A DNA stretch of 64,000 nt from Arthrobacter crystallopoietes (lineage in GTDB: Bacteria; Actinomycetota; Actinomycetes; Actinomycetales; Micrococcaceae). The translations under genes were made by a program, and so were the position numbers. Positions 8,898-17,383 of this stretch are shown piece by piece. Below the pieces are notes generated by a model. It did not search any database. It was not told where the DNA came from and saw only the letters and a program-made list of their open reading frames with translations. The first letter of the stretch is position 1, and every line of letters starts with the position of its first letter. The stretch lies in assembly GCF_017603825.1 (NCBI RefSeq), contig NZ_CP072014.1, positions 1,488,001 to 1,552,000 of the forward strand, written 5' to 3'.

Positions 8898-8933
8898 AGA
8901 ACGACGGCGGTGTGCACCACCGCCGTCGTTCTC
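8897..8933. terminator. Hairpin terminator after glgX
   Basis: A 16-bp perfect stem (8897-8912 with 8918-8933) with a 5-base loop. There is no strong T-run, as is frequent in actinobacteria. It also protects the convergent operon that ends at 9009. The remaining gap to 9008 shows nothing else. Confidence 0.7.
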
Positions 8934-9008
8934 CTTACCCGTCTTGGCCAGGTCCCGCTCTGCTACAGTCGCAGACCAATCCGGAGCGGATACCCCTGAA
9001 AGCCGCCT

Positions 9009-9620
9009 CTACATCCGGCCGGCCGGCGGTTCCTGGACGTGCTGCCGTGCCGTGTCGGCCCGGTCCTTGACGTCCTGCGCAGCCGACTGGCCTTCTGCCT
9101 TGACGTTCTCCGCCGATTCCTTGGCCGAGGTCTTCAGATCCTCGGCTGCTTGCCGGGCAGGTTCCTTCATATCCTGCGCCACCTGCTGGGCGGACGTCTT
9201 GACCTCGTCGACCAACGGTTGGGCCTGGTCCTTCACCTTTTCGGCCGCCTGCTGCTCTACCTTGCTGGCGGGGAACAGCGAGGAGACCAGCCAGCCGGCG
9301 CCGAAGGCAATCAGGCCCGCGGCCAGCGGATTGCCCTCGGTCTTGCGGGCAATCTGGTGCGGTGCATCGCTGACTGCTTGACCGGCGTCGTGTGCCATGG
9401 ACCGAGCGGAGCCGCCCGCGTCATCTTTGGCAGCCATGACTGAGTCCTTGGCGCCCATGACCTTGTCCTTGGCCCGGCCAACGGAATCCTTCACCTTGTC
9501 CGTCTGCCGGTGCACAATGTTCGAGGGCGAGGCCTTCTCTGCCACGGCGTCTACATCCGTGCCGAGCCGTGCCCGGGTGCGTTCAATGTCTGCTCGGATT
9601 TCTTCTGGTGACTGGCTCAT
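9009..9620 (-). CDS. DUF3618 membrane-anchored, LEA-like helical protein
   Basis: 203 residues. The N-terminus (SPEEIRADIERTRARLGTDVDAV) is the DUF3618 signature. One hydrophobic segment around residues 97-118 (AAGLIAFGAGWLVSSLF) probably spans the membrane. On both sides lie Ala/Lys/Asp-rich heptad-like repeats resembling LEA or apolipophorin-type amphipathic helices. Its start overlaps the stop of the upstream gene (ATGA), so it is the last gene of a coupled three-gene operon. The function is unknown; such sets are often thought to protect the envelope under desiccation or osmotic stress, but that is inference. Confidence 0.75.
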   Translation of the reverse strand: MSQSPEEIRADIERTRARLGTDVDAVAEKASPSNIVHRQTDKVKDSVGRAKDKVMGAKDSVMAAKDDAGGSARSMAHDAGQAVSDAPHQIARKTEGNPLAAGLIAFGAGWLVSSLFPASKVEQQAAEKVKDQAQPLVDEVKTSAQQVAQDMKEPARQAAEDLKTSAKESAENVKAEGQSAAQDVKDRADTARQHVQEPPAGRM

Positions 9621-10060
9621 CGTGCTTCCTCACTGGGCTTGAGAGTTTCGGGTATTTTCTTGACGGACTCCGTGGTGCGTGGCATCCCCTGGATGGTCTT
9701 CATTTGCTTCTTGCCGACCGAGAAGAGGATGGCGCCGATGATTGCCCAAATGACGGCGACAATCACCGCGGACCAGCCCCAGCCGATGAGGGAGCCGAGG
9801 GCATCCCAAAGGCCGATGGAGAGGAACAGCAGGACGAAGTGGCCCGCGACCGCGGCACCAACCATCATCCCTACGCCCTTGCCGGCCCTTGTACCGGACT
9901 CCTTCAGTTCGGCTTTGGCCAGTTCCAGTTCCTGGCGCATCAGGATCGAAATGTCACGGCTGACTTCGCCGAGCAAATCGCCCAGCGACTCGTTCTCGGC
10001 CTTGACCTCGGCGCGTGTGGGCGGAACCTGACCGGGATCGGGAACGCGGTTCTCGGTCAT
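9617..10060 (-). CDS. Phage-holin-superfamily (DUF1469-type) membrane protein
   Basis: 147 residues. A polar N-terminus with the segment SLGDLLGEVSRDISILMRQELELAKAE leads into two hydrophobic segments (about 68-90 and 95-118). This is the typical arrangement of the Phage_holin_3_6/DUF1469 group, which despite the name is not a phage lysis gene. ATGA overlaps join it to both neighbours (10060-10057 upstream, 9620-9617 downstream). Function unknown; probably an inner-membrane partner of the DUF3618 protein. Confidence 0.75.
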   Translation of the reverse strand: MTENRVPDPGQVPPTRAEVKAENESLGDLLGEVSRDISILMRQELELAKAELKESGTRAGKGVGMMVGAAVAGHFVLLFLSIGLWDALGSLIGWGWSAVIVAVIWAIIGAILFSVGKKQMKTIQGMPRTTESVKKIPETLKPSEEAR

Positions 10061-10980
10061 CGGCTCCCACCGCCCTCATACGGGTCCCGTTCCGGAATGG
10101 CCGTGCCCCGGCCGCCAGCCGGCGGTTCCTCCGGGTAACTGATGGTCTCCGGTGCGCCAGCCGCTCCACCGAGACCGGAATGTGTTTCCCGGCGCTCGGT
10201 GGCACCGGTCGGGGTGGCGGAGGGATATCCGATGGTTTCCGGTGCTCCGGCTGTGCCCCCGAGTGCCGAGCCTGTCTGCGCACCCGGGGCCGCGAAGCCC
10301 GCGGCACTCTGCGTGTCGTAGTCATAATCGGACACTGCCGGGGTCGCACGGTGTGCGCCGCCGTACTGTGTTCCGCCCTGTGCGCTCTGTCCGGATCCAC
10401 CGCTGTCGGCGGTCATGCCGCGGGTCAACCGGCCTGCAAGCAGTCCGGCGCCGGCCGCGATGGCCAGGAAGGCGCCGGGACGCTGGCGCGCAAAGCGCCT
10501 GGCTTCGTCCAGCAGCGAGCCCGGATCACGGTTCTCCAGCCAACCTGCCACGGAGCCTGCCTTGTCAGCCGCCTGGCTCACAAGATGGGTGGCCGTACCC
10601 GAACCTTCCGAGTTTTGGGACATGGAGCGGAGCTCATCGCCGATGGAGCGCAGGCCCGATGCCACGCGCTGCTGCTGGGTGCTGGCCTGGCTCTTGACGT
10701 CGTCGCCGAGCTCGGACACCAGGCCGCGGGCCTTCTGCTTGGCCTCCTGCGCTACCTGCTTCGCCTCGCCCTTGGCCGTTTCCTTGACGTGCTCGCCGGC
10801 GGCTTTGCTCTCGCGGCCTACTTCCCTGGCCTCTTCTTTTGCCATGTCGCTCTTGGACTGCTGGCCTGCCGGCGTGGCATAAGGATCCGTTGCGTAGGGA
10901 TCCTGACTGACCGGGCCACCGGGCTGGCTGTAGCCGGGAACGCCGTCGTCGTAGTTGCCGGTATTCGGATTCGTAGTCAT
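10057..10980 (-). CDS. Low-complexity helical protein, first gene of the envelope operon
   Basis: 307 residues. It has a Pro/Gly/Tyr-rich N-terminus, a long Lys/Glu/Ala amphipathic helical region (about 45-130) and a conserved segment with a short hydrophobic stretch (RPGAFLAIAAGAGLLAGRL, about 168-186). A Gly/Ser/Pro-rich tail contains an imperfect duplicated motif, LGGTAGAPETIGYP and LGGAAGAPETISYP. The ATG at 10980 has AAGGAA upstream. It overlaps the holin-like gene by four bases. I do not recognise a catalytic domain; it may be a membrane-associated stress protein. Confidence 0.65.
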   Translation of the reverse strand: MTTNPNTGNYDDGVPGYSQPGGPVSQDPYATDPYATPAGQQSKSDMAKEEAREVGRESKAAGEHVKETAKGEAKQVAQEAKQKARGLVSELGDDVKSQASTQQQRVASGLRSIGDELRSMSQNSEGSGTATHLVSQAADKAGSVAGWLENRDPGSLLDEARRFARQRPGAFLAIAAGAGLLAGRLTRGMTADSGGSGQSAQGGTQYGGAHRATPAVSDYDYDTQSAAGFAAPGAQTGSALGGTAGAPETIGYPSATPTGATERRETHSGLGGAAGAPETISYPEEPPAGGRGTAIPERDPYEGGGSR

Positions 10981-11027
10981 CGCAATTCCTTTTCCTCGTC
11001 GGTTTCTTCCTACGGAGCAGATGATGG

Positions 11028-12104
11028 TTAGCCTGGGCCGCCGGAATCATCCTCGGTCTGGGCGTACTTGCGGCGCAGAGAACGGCCGCGCTCTATGTCC
11101 TCCTTTTCTTTTTCGAGCTGCTTGTCGCTCTTGCGCGTATCTCGGGGCGGCAGTTGGATGGTTTCCTCCGCCTCGATGCCTGCCTGCAGCTGGCGGCCGC
11201 GTTCGGTTTCTGCATCGAACTCGGCGCCGAAGAGCAGGGACAGATTGGACAGCCAGAACCACAGCAGCAGTACGATCATGCCGCCGATAGCGCCGTAGGT
11301 CCGGTTGTAGTTGGAAAAATTGGCTACGTAGAAGGCGAACCCGGCAGTGGCCAGGGCCAGTACCAGCAGCGCGATCAACGCGCCCATGCTCATCCAGCGG
11401 AATTTCGGCTGCTTCACATTGGGAGTGGCGTAGTAGAGCAGTGCCACCACCAGCACGGCGAAGGCTGCAAGCACGGGCCACTTGGCGATGTTCCACACCG
11501 TCAGTGCCACGGCACCCAGTCCGATGGCCGAACCGAGGGCTTCAGCAACGGGCCCGGACAGAATCAGGATGAGCAGCATCAGCGCGGCCAGCAGCACCAC
11601 CACCAGGGTGATCAGCAACATGACCGGACGCAGCTTCCAGAAGGGCCGGCCCTCCTCTATCTCATAGATCCGGTTCATCGCGCGGCTGAAGGCGTTCACA
11701 TAGCCGGAGGCGGACCATAAAGCACCGACGACACCGGCGATGAGTGCCAGCCCCGCAGTGGGCGCGCTGGCCAGCTGCTCGATCGGCTGGCGCAGGGTGT
11801 CTGCCGCCTGTCCCGGTGCCACGCGTTGGAGCATGTCGGTCATGAATGTAGTGGTCTGCTCGCCCTGTCCGAAGACGCCGAGCAGCGAGACCAGCGCCAG
11901 CAGGGCAGGGAACAAGGACAGCACTGCATAGTAGGTCAGGGCAGCAGCCAGGTCCGTGCACTGGTCGGCGGAGAACTCACGAATGGCCTTGCGGAAGACA
12001 TAGAGCCAGGACGGTTTCTTAATGTCGCCGGGGGAACCGGGCTTGCGGGAGTCTTCGGGCGATGGCGCCCGCGATCCCTTTGCCGTCGTATCTTCGTGTG
12101 TCAT
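11028..12104 (-). CDS. YihY/BrkB family inner-membrane protein
   Basis: 358 residues from the ATG at 12104, which has a strong AGGAGG about seven bases upstream; an upstream in-frame extension is rejected for lack of a binding site. Family hallmarks are DLAAALTYYAVLSLFPALLAL at about 48-68, the GALWSASGYVNAFSRAMNRIY segment, and six hydrophobic helices. The GGMIVLLLWFWLSNLSLLFGAEFDAE motif precedes a charged tail. Once called ribonuclease BN, the family is now regarded as membrane proteins, possibly transporters. It stands alone, 47 bp upstream of the envelope operon on the same strand, and could feed transcription into it. Confidence 0.88.
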   Translation of the reverse strand: MTHEDTTAKGSRAPSPEDSRKPGSPGDIKKPSWLYVFRKAIREFSADQCTDLAAALTYYAVLSLFPALLALVSLLGVFGQGEQTTTFMTDMLQRVAPGQAADTLRQPIEQLASAPTAGLALIAGVVGALWSASGYVNAFSRAMNRIYEIEEGRPFWKLRPVMLLITLVVVLLAALMLLILILSGPVAEALGSAIGLGAVALTVWNIAKWPVLAAFAVLVVALLYYATPNVKQPKFRWMSMGALIALLVLALATAGFAFYVANFSNYNRTYGAIGGMIVLLLWFWLSNLSLLFGAEFDAETERGRQLQAGIEAEETIQLPPRDTRKSDKQLEKEKEDIERGRSLRRKYAQTEDDSGGPG

Positions 12105-12124
12105 GATCACCTCCTGGGCAGCGG

Positions 12125-12137
12125 CCGACATGGTCGG
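12125..12137. promoter_or_regulatory. Small inverted repeat in the divergent promoter region
   Basis: CCGAC-ATG-GTCGG lies in the 97-bp gap between the yihY-type gene (minus) and the iron-enzyme gene (plus). The position and symmetry suit a regulator binding site shared by both genes, but five-base arms also occur by chance. A possible plus-strand -10, TATGCT, is at 12161-12166. Confidence 0.25.
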
Positions 12138-12201
12138 ACAAATTCCATCGTATTGGTAAGTATGCTTAGAAGTAAGGGGTTCCCTTGGAACAGGAGAAAT
12201 A

Positions 12202-13230
12202 ATGAAAATGCCTACGCCTCGCGGACCGGGGAGCTCGATCCTGATGGACATCCTCGCCACGGCACCGCAACACCATGTGCCCGAGCTAGCAAGGATGGGC
12301 GCCGCCATGGAACAGACGGCCCCGGGTCAGCTGATGGACGACGACGACCTGCAGCTCGCGCTCTTCTGTCTCTACGAGCTGCACTACGGCGGCATCGAGG
12401 GCGTGGACGACCGGTGGGAATGGCATCCGGAGCTGACCGCGTTCCGGCTGGAGCTGGAACGCCGCTTCGAGGGCGTCCTCCGCCGGATGACGCGCGTGCC
12501 CGACGCTCCACAGCCCATTGCCGCGGACGTGGCTGCGGTGCTGTTTAAACTCACGGGGGACGACGACGGCCCCAGCGTTTCGAAATACGTCGCCAGGGAG
12601 GCGACAGCGGAGCAGTTGCGGGAGTTCCTGATCCACCGCTCCGTCTACCAGCTCAAGGAAGCGGATCCGCACAGCTGGGCCATCCCGCGGCTGACCGGAC
12701 GGGCCAAGGCAGCCCTGGTGGAGATCCAGGCGGACGAGTATGGCGGCGGCCAGCCAGAGAGGATGCACTCGGCTCTCTTCGCACGGTCCATGCGGGGTCT
12801 GGGGCTGGACGATCAGTACGGCGCGTATGTGGACCTGATCCCTGCCGTGACATTGGCCTCGGTCAATATGATGTCGCTGTTCGGCCTGAACCGGCGGCTG
12901 CACGGCGCGATCGTAGGGCATTTGGCGGCGTACGAGATGACGTCATCCATCCCGAACAAGTTCTACAGCCGGGGCTTCCGCCGCCATGGCCACGGTGAGG
13001 ATGTCACCGGCTACTTCGACGAGCATGTCGAGGCCGATGCGGTCCACGAACAGATCGCCGGGCGCGATCTGGCCGGCGGACTCGCGGAAGCGGAACCGCA
13101 GCTGCTGCCGGACATCCTGTTTGGAGCCGCAGCGGCTTTGGCCGTGGACGCTTTGGTGGGAACGCACCAGCTTTCGGCGTGGCAGGCCGGGCGCAGCTCG
13201 CTGCGGATCCCGCTGGATCTGGCGGCATGA
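12202..13230 (+). CDS. Iron-containing redox enzyme family protein (haem-oxygenase-like fold)
   Basis: 342 residues, ATG preceded by AGGAG. The sequence matches the pattern of the haem-oxygenase-like di-metal group (Haem_oxygenas_2 type). Candidate metal ligands are E59/H61 in LYELHYGG, E179 and H189 in DEYGGGQPERMHSALF, and H275, E277 and H282 in HVEADAVHE. The family includes oxidases and desaturases that act on lipid, amino acid or natural-product substrates; the substrate here cannot be named. The gene starts a group of three with a glycosyltransferase and a CDGSH iron-sulphur protein, which suggests a linked redox/glycoconjugate pathway. Confidence 0.75.
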   Translation: MKMPTPRGPGSSILMDILATAPQHHVPELARMGAAMEQTAPGQLMDDDDLQLALFCLYELHYGGIEGVDDRWEWHPELTAFRLELERRFEGVLRRMTRVPDAPQPIAADVAAVLFKLTGDDDGPSVSKYVAREATAEQLREFLIHRSVYQLKEADPHSWAIPRLTGRAKAALVEIQADEYGGGQPERMHSALFARSMRGLGLDDQYGAYVDLIPAVTLASVNMMSLFGLNRRLHGAIVGHLAAYEMTSSIPNKFYSRGFRRHGHGEDVTGYFDEHVEADAVHEQIAGRDLAGGLAEAEPQLLPDILFGAAAALAVDALVGTHQLSAWQAGRSSLRIPLDLAA

Positions 13231-13270
13231 GCAGCTGCGGTCTGTCCGGGGCAGGAAGGGGGGCGCCAGC

Positions 13271-14395
13271 ATGACCGGGACTGCGGGCAGCAGCGGCCAC
13301 GAGGTGCAGCTGCCCGAAGCGGAGTACATTCTGCCGCTGCGCTGGTTTTCGGACGATGGCCTCGATGAGCTGACCGGCTACCTCCGTCTGCTCTCGGGCT
13401 GGATCCGCATCACCGTGGTGGACGGCTCCGCCCCCGCACTGTTTAACGTGCACGCAGCGGCGTGGGCCGGATTGGTGGAGCACCGCAGGCCCGAAGTCTG
13501 GCCGGGGCGCAACGGCAAAGTCGCCGGCGTCATGACAGGAGTGCGGCACAGCAGGAAGGAATACCTGGTGCTGGCCGACGACGACGTCCGCTACACCCTT
13601 CCCGCGCTCCGCCGGCTGGTGGCACTGCTGGCGGGGGCGGACGTTGTCCGGCCGCAAAACTACTTCCTGACCCTGCCCTGGCACGCGCGCTGGGACACCG
13701 CCCGCACGCTGCTCAACCGCGCCGTGGCCTCGGACTTCCCCGGCACGCTGGGGGTCCGCCGCAGCGCGCTGGAGGCCACGGACGGTTATGACGGGGATGT
13801 ACTGTTCGAAAACCTCGAGTTGATCCGCACGGTCAAGGCCGCCGGCGGAAGGGAACTTCGGGCGGACAATCTTTTTGTCGGCCGGATCCCGGCAACGGCC
13901 GCACATTTCAGGGGACAGCGGATCCGACAGGCCTACGACGACTTCGCCCAGCCAGTCCGGCTGGCCGTGGAACTTACGCTGCTGCCGCTAATCATCTTCG
14001 CGGCACGCCGGCCGGCCCGCTGGATCCCATTGCTTGCGGCGGCCGTTGCCATGGCGGAAGCCGGACGACGGCGGAAAAACGGACGCGCCGTCTTCCCGCC
14101 GACCTCGGCGCTGTGGGTGCCGTGCTGGCTGCTCGAACGCGCCGTCTGCATCTGGCTGGCCCTGGGCCAGCGGCTGGCCGGTGGCGTGAAATACGCCGGT
14201 AACCGGATGCCCACGGCCGGCACGCCCCGCTACCAACTGCGGCGGAAGTATGCCGCCCAACGATCACAGCACATCCCGTCACCGCTCCCGCCACGGGACC
14301 AGGAAAGGAACTTCCCATGCAGTCAGCCGAGCCGATCGAGCCAGCCGAGCCAGCCGAGCGAATTGAGCCTGCCGAGCCGCGCAACGTCCTCGTAG
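13271..14395 (+). CDS. Glycosyltransferase, GT2-like, membrane-associated
   Basis: 374 residues. The ATG at 13271 follows an A/G-rich ribosome binding site (13251-13262), 40 bp after the previous gene. A GT-A fold is suggested by the acidic D103-D105 cluster in LVLADDDVRY and the downstream EATDGYDGDVLFENLEL segment. Two hydrophobic regions (about 231-265 and 278-301) would anchor the C-terminus in the membrane. The last 26 codons overlap the next gene in another frame and encode Ser/Pro/Gln-rich low complexity. Donor and acceptor are unknown. Confidence 0.7.
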   Translation: MTGTAGSSGHEVQLPEAEYILPLRWFSDDGLDELTGYLRLLSGWIRITVVDGSAPALFNVHAAAWAGLVEHRRPEVWPGRNGKVAGVMTGVRHSRKEYLVLADDDVRYTLPALRRLVALLAGADVVRPQNYFLTLPWHARWDTARTLLNRAVASDFPGTLGVRRSALEATDGYDGDVLFENLELIRTVKAAGGRELRADNLFVGRIPATAAHFRGQRIRQAYDDFAQPVRLAVELTLLPLIIFAARRPARWIPLLAAAVAMAEAGRRRKNGRAVFPPTSALWVPCWLLERAVCIWLALGQRLAGGVKYAGNRMPTAGTPRYQLRRKYAAQRSQHIPSPLPPRDQERNFPCSQPSRSSQPSQPSELSLPSRATSS

Positions 14396-14598
14396 CCTGC
14401 CCGGACGGGCCCTTCCTGCTGCGCGGCGACGTCGAAATTGTGACACCGGACGGTGAACCGGTACCGCGCCGCCGGAAGACCGTAGCGCTGTGCCGTTGCG
14501 GAGCCTCCTCGATCAAGCCGTACTGCGACGGCACGCATAAGCTGATCGGCTTCACCACCGCCGTCGGCAGAGCCGAACAGCCTTCCTCGGACGCATAG
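14317..14598 (+). CDS. CDGSH iron-sulphur domain protein
   Basis: 93 residues. The [2Fe-2S] ligands C59, C61, C70 and H74 lie in CRCGASSIKPYCDGTH, a full CDGSH motif. AGGAAAGGA precedes the ATG at a normal distance. It begins 79 bases inside the glycosyltransferase gene, in another frame. The N-terminus is a repetitive Glu-Pro-Ala stretch (about 5-21) that explains the odd tail of the overlapped protein. Small CDGSH proteins carry redox-active, labile clusters; a partner role for the iron enzyme two genes upstream is inference. Confidence 0.85.
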   Translation: MQSAEPIEPAEPAERIEPAEPRNVLVACPDGPFLLRGDVEIVTPDGEPVPRRRKTVALCRCGASSIKPYCDGTHKLIGFTTAVGRAEQPSSDA

Positions 14599-14619
14599 GC
14601 TGGCTTGGCGGCCGGACTC

Positions 14620-17250
14620 TTAGTTCGCGTTGGCCACCAGCCCGAGCTCGGCCTTCGCCGCCATGGACTCATGCAGTGGCAGGACCCGCACGGTGTAGCC
14701 AAAGGAACCAGAGCAGTCGATCACGACCTCCCCGCTGAACAGGAATCTACCCTCGCCCAAGTCCTCTTTAAAGCAGAGCGGATCAAAGCCTGTCTGGTCC
14801 AGTTCATCGCCCTCGCCCACCTGGCCATGGGCTACCTCGACGCAGACGTCCGAAGGGCTGAGCTTCCCCAGACGTACGTAGGCGTTGACCCGCAGCGGGT
14901 CCCCGATTTGCGGATTGTCCGAGACTCCGAGCGAGTCGACGTGTTCCACCGACACCTCCGGCCAGGCGGCACGCAGCCGCTTGGTCCAGGCCGCAAAATC
15001 CCGTGCGACGGCAAAGTCCCCGGCGCGGGCGTCGCGGCCGGCGGTGCAGGCGGGCGTGTAGAGCTGGCGGACATAGTCCTCCACCATGCGCTCGGCGGAA
15101 ACCGCGGGCCCGAGATTGGCGAGGGTATGCCGGATCATGGCAATCCACTGGTGGGGCAGCCAGTCGGACGGTGCAACCGGCGCTGACGGCCCGGCGGCAG
15201 CAGCGCCATCGGTGGCCTCCGCCCCATAGAAGCGCGGAGCCACCTGGTTCTCCAGCAGGTCGTACAGTGCGGCGGCCTCGATGTCGTCGCGTTCCTCCGG
15301 GCTGACTAGCGAATCCGTTCCGGATGTCGTGGAAGGATTAGCCGTCGGAATCGCCCAGCCGTTGTCGCCGTCGTACATTTCATCCCACCAGCCATCCAGC
15401 ACGGACAGGTTCAGACCGCCGTTGATGGCCGCCTTCATGCCCGACGTCCCGCAGGCCTCCAGCGGGCGCAGCGGGTTGTTCAGCCAGACATCGCAACCCG
15501 GGAAGAGCGTGCGCGCCATGGCGATGTCATAGTTGGGCAGGAAGACGATCCGGTGCCGGATCGCGGGGTCGTCGGTGAAACGGACCAGGTCCTGGATCAT
15601 CCGCTTGCCTTGCTCGTCGGCAGGATGCGACTTGCCGGCAATGACGAGCTGGATGGGATGCTCCTTATGGAGCAGCAGTGCCTTGAGCCGGGCCGGATCG
15701 CGGAGCATCAGCGTCAGCCGCTTGTACGTGGGTACGCGCCGGGCGAAGCCGATGGTCAGCACATCCGGGTCCAGCACATTTTTGGTCCAGGCCAGCTCAG
15801 CGTCCGTGGCGCCGCGCTTCTTCCAGGACGAACGCAGCCGCCGCCGGACGTCGTCGATCAGGGTCGAGCGCAGCTCGCGGCGCAGGTTCCAGATCTCCTC
15901 GTCGGCGACGTCGTAAACCTTGTCCCATTGCCGGGCCACCACGGACTCCGGGCCGAACTTGGCCTTGGCCAGCGCGGCAATCCGGGCATCAACCCAGGTG
16001 GGAACGTGCACGCCGTTGGTGACCGAGGTGATGGGTACTTCCTGCGTATCGAACCCCGGGAAGAGTCCGGAGAACATGCCGCGGGAGACCACCCCATGAA
16101 GCTTGGCTACACCGTTGGCCCGCTGGGCCAGCCGCAGGCCCATGACGGCCATATTGAATTTGGTGGGATCCCCGCCGTCGTAATTTTCGGCGCCAAGGGC
16201 CAGGATCTGCTCGATGGGCACCTTGGGGGCCAGCCCGGCGCGGAAGAAATGCTCCACCTGCAGCTTCTCGAAGCGGTCGATTCCGGCCGGTACGGGGGTA
16301 TGCGTGGTGAAAACCGTGTTGGCGCGGCCCGCCGTCAGGGCCTCGTGCCAGGTCAGCCCGGTGTCCATCAGCTCGCGGATCCGTTCCACGCCGAGGAAGC
16401 CCGCATGGCCTTCGTTGGTGTGGAAAACTTCCGGCGCGGGCGTGTCCGTCAGACGTTCGTAAATGCGCAGGGCCTTAACCCCGCCCATGCCCAGCAGCAG
16501 CTCCTGCTGAAGCCGGTGGTCGCCGCCGCCGCCGTAGAGCCGGTCCGTAATGTGCCGTGCGGCCTCGTCGTTGCCGGCCACGTTCGAGTCGAGCAGCAGC
16601 AGCGGCACGCGCCCCACGTCGGCACGCCAGATGTGCGCCAGCAGGCGGCGCTCATTGGGCAGCGGCAGTTCCACCTGCGCCGGCGTCCCGTCGGCTTCAC
16701 GCAGGAGGGTCAGCGGCAGCCCGTCCGGATCCAGCACCGGGTACGTTTCCTGCTGCCAGCCGTCGCGGCTGAGTGACTGCTTGAAGTAGCCGGCCGCGTA
16801 GAGCAGGCCGACACCGATCAGCGGCACCCCCAGGTCCGAGGCGGCCTTGAGATGGTCCCCGGCGAGGATGCCGAGCCCGCCCGAGTACTGGGGGAGGACG
16901 GAGCTGATGCCGTATTCGGGGGAGAAGTAAGCGATCGACGCCGGTGCGTCCGCGCCGAGGGTCTGGTACCAGCGGTCGTCGCTCAGGTACCGGTCGAGGT
17001 CTGCGCTGAGGGCCTGGACCTGGTCCACCAGCGCGGCGTCGGACGCCAGCGCCTGGAGCTGCTCGCGGTTGAACGAGCCCAGCAGCGCCACCGGGTCGTG
17101 GCTTTTGGCCCACAGGACCGGGTCAAGGCGCTCGAACAACTGCTGCGTGGGCTGGTGCCAGGACCAGCGCAAATTGCCTGCCAGCCGGCCCAGGGCGGCG
17201 ATGCTGTCAGGGAGAACAGTGCGGACCGTAAATCTGCGGATTGCCTTCAC
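14620..17250 (-). CDS. glgP: Alpha-glucan phosphorylase (GT35, long actinobacterial type)
   Basis: 876 residues with the GTG at 17250 as start; this gives the usual N-terminus [16 protein letters not shown] and fits a -10 element seven bases upstream. The N-terminal DUF3417 domain (about 10-120) is followed by the phosphorylase core. The pyridoxal-phosphate lysine is in [24 protein letters not shown]. The enzyme releases glucose-1-phosphate from glycogen or alpha-glucan; homologues can also act on GlgE-made glucan to supply maltose-1-phosphate or glucose-1-phosphate. It is divergent from glgE and convergent with the CDGSH gene, 21 bp apart with no clear terminator. Confidence 0.93.
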   Translation of the reverse strand: MKAIRRFTVRTVLPDSIAALGRLAGNLRWSWHQPTQQLFERLDPVLWAKSHDPVALLGSFNREQLQALASDAALVDQVQALSADLDRYLSDDRWYQTLGADAPASIAYFSPEYGISSVLPQYSGGLGILAGDHLKAASDLGVPLIGVGLLYAAGYFKQSLSRDGWQQETYPVLDPDGLPLTLLREADGTPAQVELPLPNERRLLAHIWRADVGRVPLLLLDSNVAGNDEAARHITDRLYGGGGDHRLQQELLLGMGGVKALRIYERLTDTPAPEVFHTNEGHAGFLGVERIRELMDTGLTWHEALTAGRANTVFTTHTPVPAGIDRFEKLQVEHFFRAGLAPKVPIEQILALGAENYDGGDPTKFNMAVMGLRLAQRANGVAKLHGVVSRGMFSGLFPGFDTQEVPITSVTNGVHVPTWVDARIAALAKAKFGPESVVARQWDKVYDVADEEIWNLRRELRSTLIDDVRRRLRSSWKKRGATDAELAWTKNVLDPDVLTIGFARRVPTYKRLTLMLRDPARLKALLLHKEHPIQLVIAGKSHPADEQGKRMIQDLVRFTDDPAIRHRIVFLPNYDIAMARTLFPGCDVWLNNPLRPLEACGTSGMKAAINGGLNLSVLDGWWDEMYDGDNGWAIPTANPSTTSGTDSLVSPEERDDIEAAALYDLLENQVAPRFYGAEATDGAAAAGPSAPVAPSDWLPHQWIAMIRHTLANLGPAVSAERMVEDYVRQLYTPACTAGRDARAGDFAVARDFAAWTKRLRAAWPEVSVEHVDSLGVSDNPQIGDPLRVNAYVRLGKLSPSDVCVEVAHGQVGEGDELDQTGFDPLCFKEDLGEGRFLFSGEVVIDCSGSFGYTVRVLPLHESMAAKAELGLVANAN

Positions 17251-17257
17251 CCGGCCT

Positions 17258-17286
17258 ACGGTAGCGCAGATGTAACCATATGTCGG
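17258..17286 (-). promoter_or_regulatory. glgP promoter, probably leaderless
   Basis: On the minus strand CCGACA (17286-17281), a 17-base spacer and TACCGT (17263-17258) are followed by seven bases and the GTG start. No ribosome binding site is present, in line with leaderless translation. Confidence 0.5.
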
Positions 17287-17346
17287 TTTCAAAGACGTAA
17301 ACGCTTGAGTAACGATCCGAATTTGTACCCAGTTCGCCATAAAGCC

Positions 17347-17376
17347 TTAGCAAACCGGCACATTTGTCGCTAACGT
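17347..17376 (+). promoter_or_regulatory. glgE operon promoter, probably leaderless
   Basis: TTAGCA (17347-17352), an 18-base spacer and TAACGT (17371-17376) are followed by seven bases and the GTG start of glgE at 17384. It lies in the 133-bp gap shared with the divergent glgP promoter. Confidence 0.5.
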
Positions 17377-17383
17377 CTAGTCC

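Noticed and set aside
9617-10060. Prophage lysis cassette because of the holin-family membrane protein
   Set aside because: No endolysin or other phage gene is near; this holin-superfamily type is a normal chromosomal envelope protein in actinobacteria.
12105-12308. Longer start for the YihY/BrkB protein
   Set aside because: The extra 68 residues lack family similarity and overlap the divergent gene, while ATG 12104 has a strong ribosome binding site.
17251-17340. A 30-residue longer N-terminus for GlgP beginning at 17340
   Set aside because: The extension overlaps the promoter region and the divergent gene's upstream sequence, and the family N-terminus begins at the GTG at 17250.
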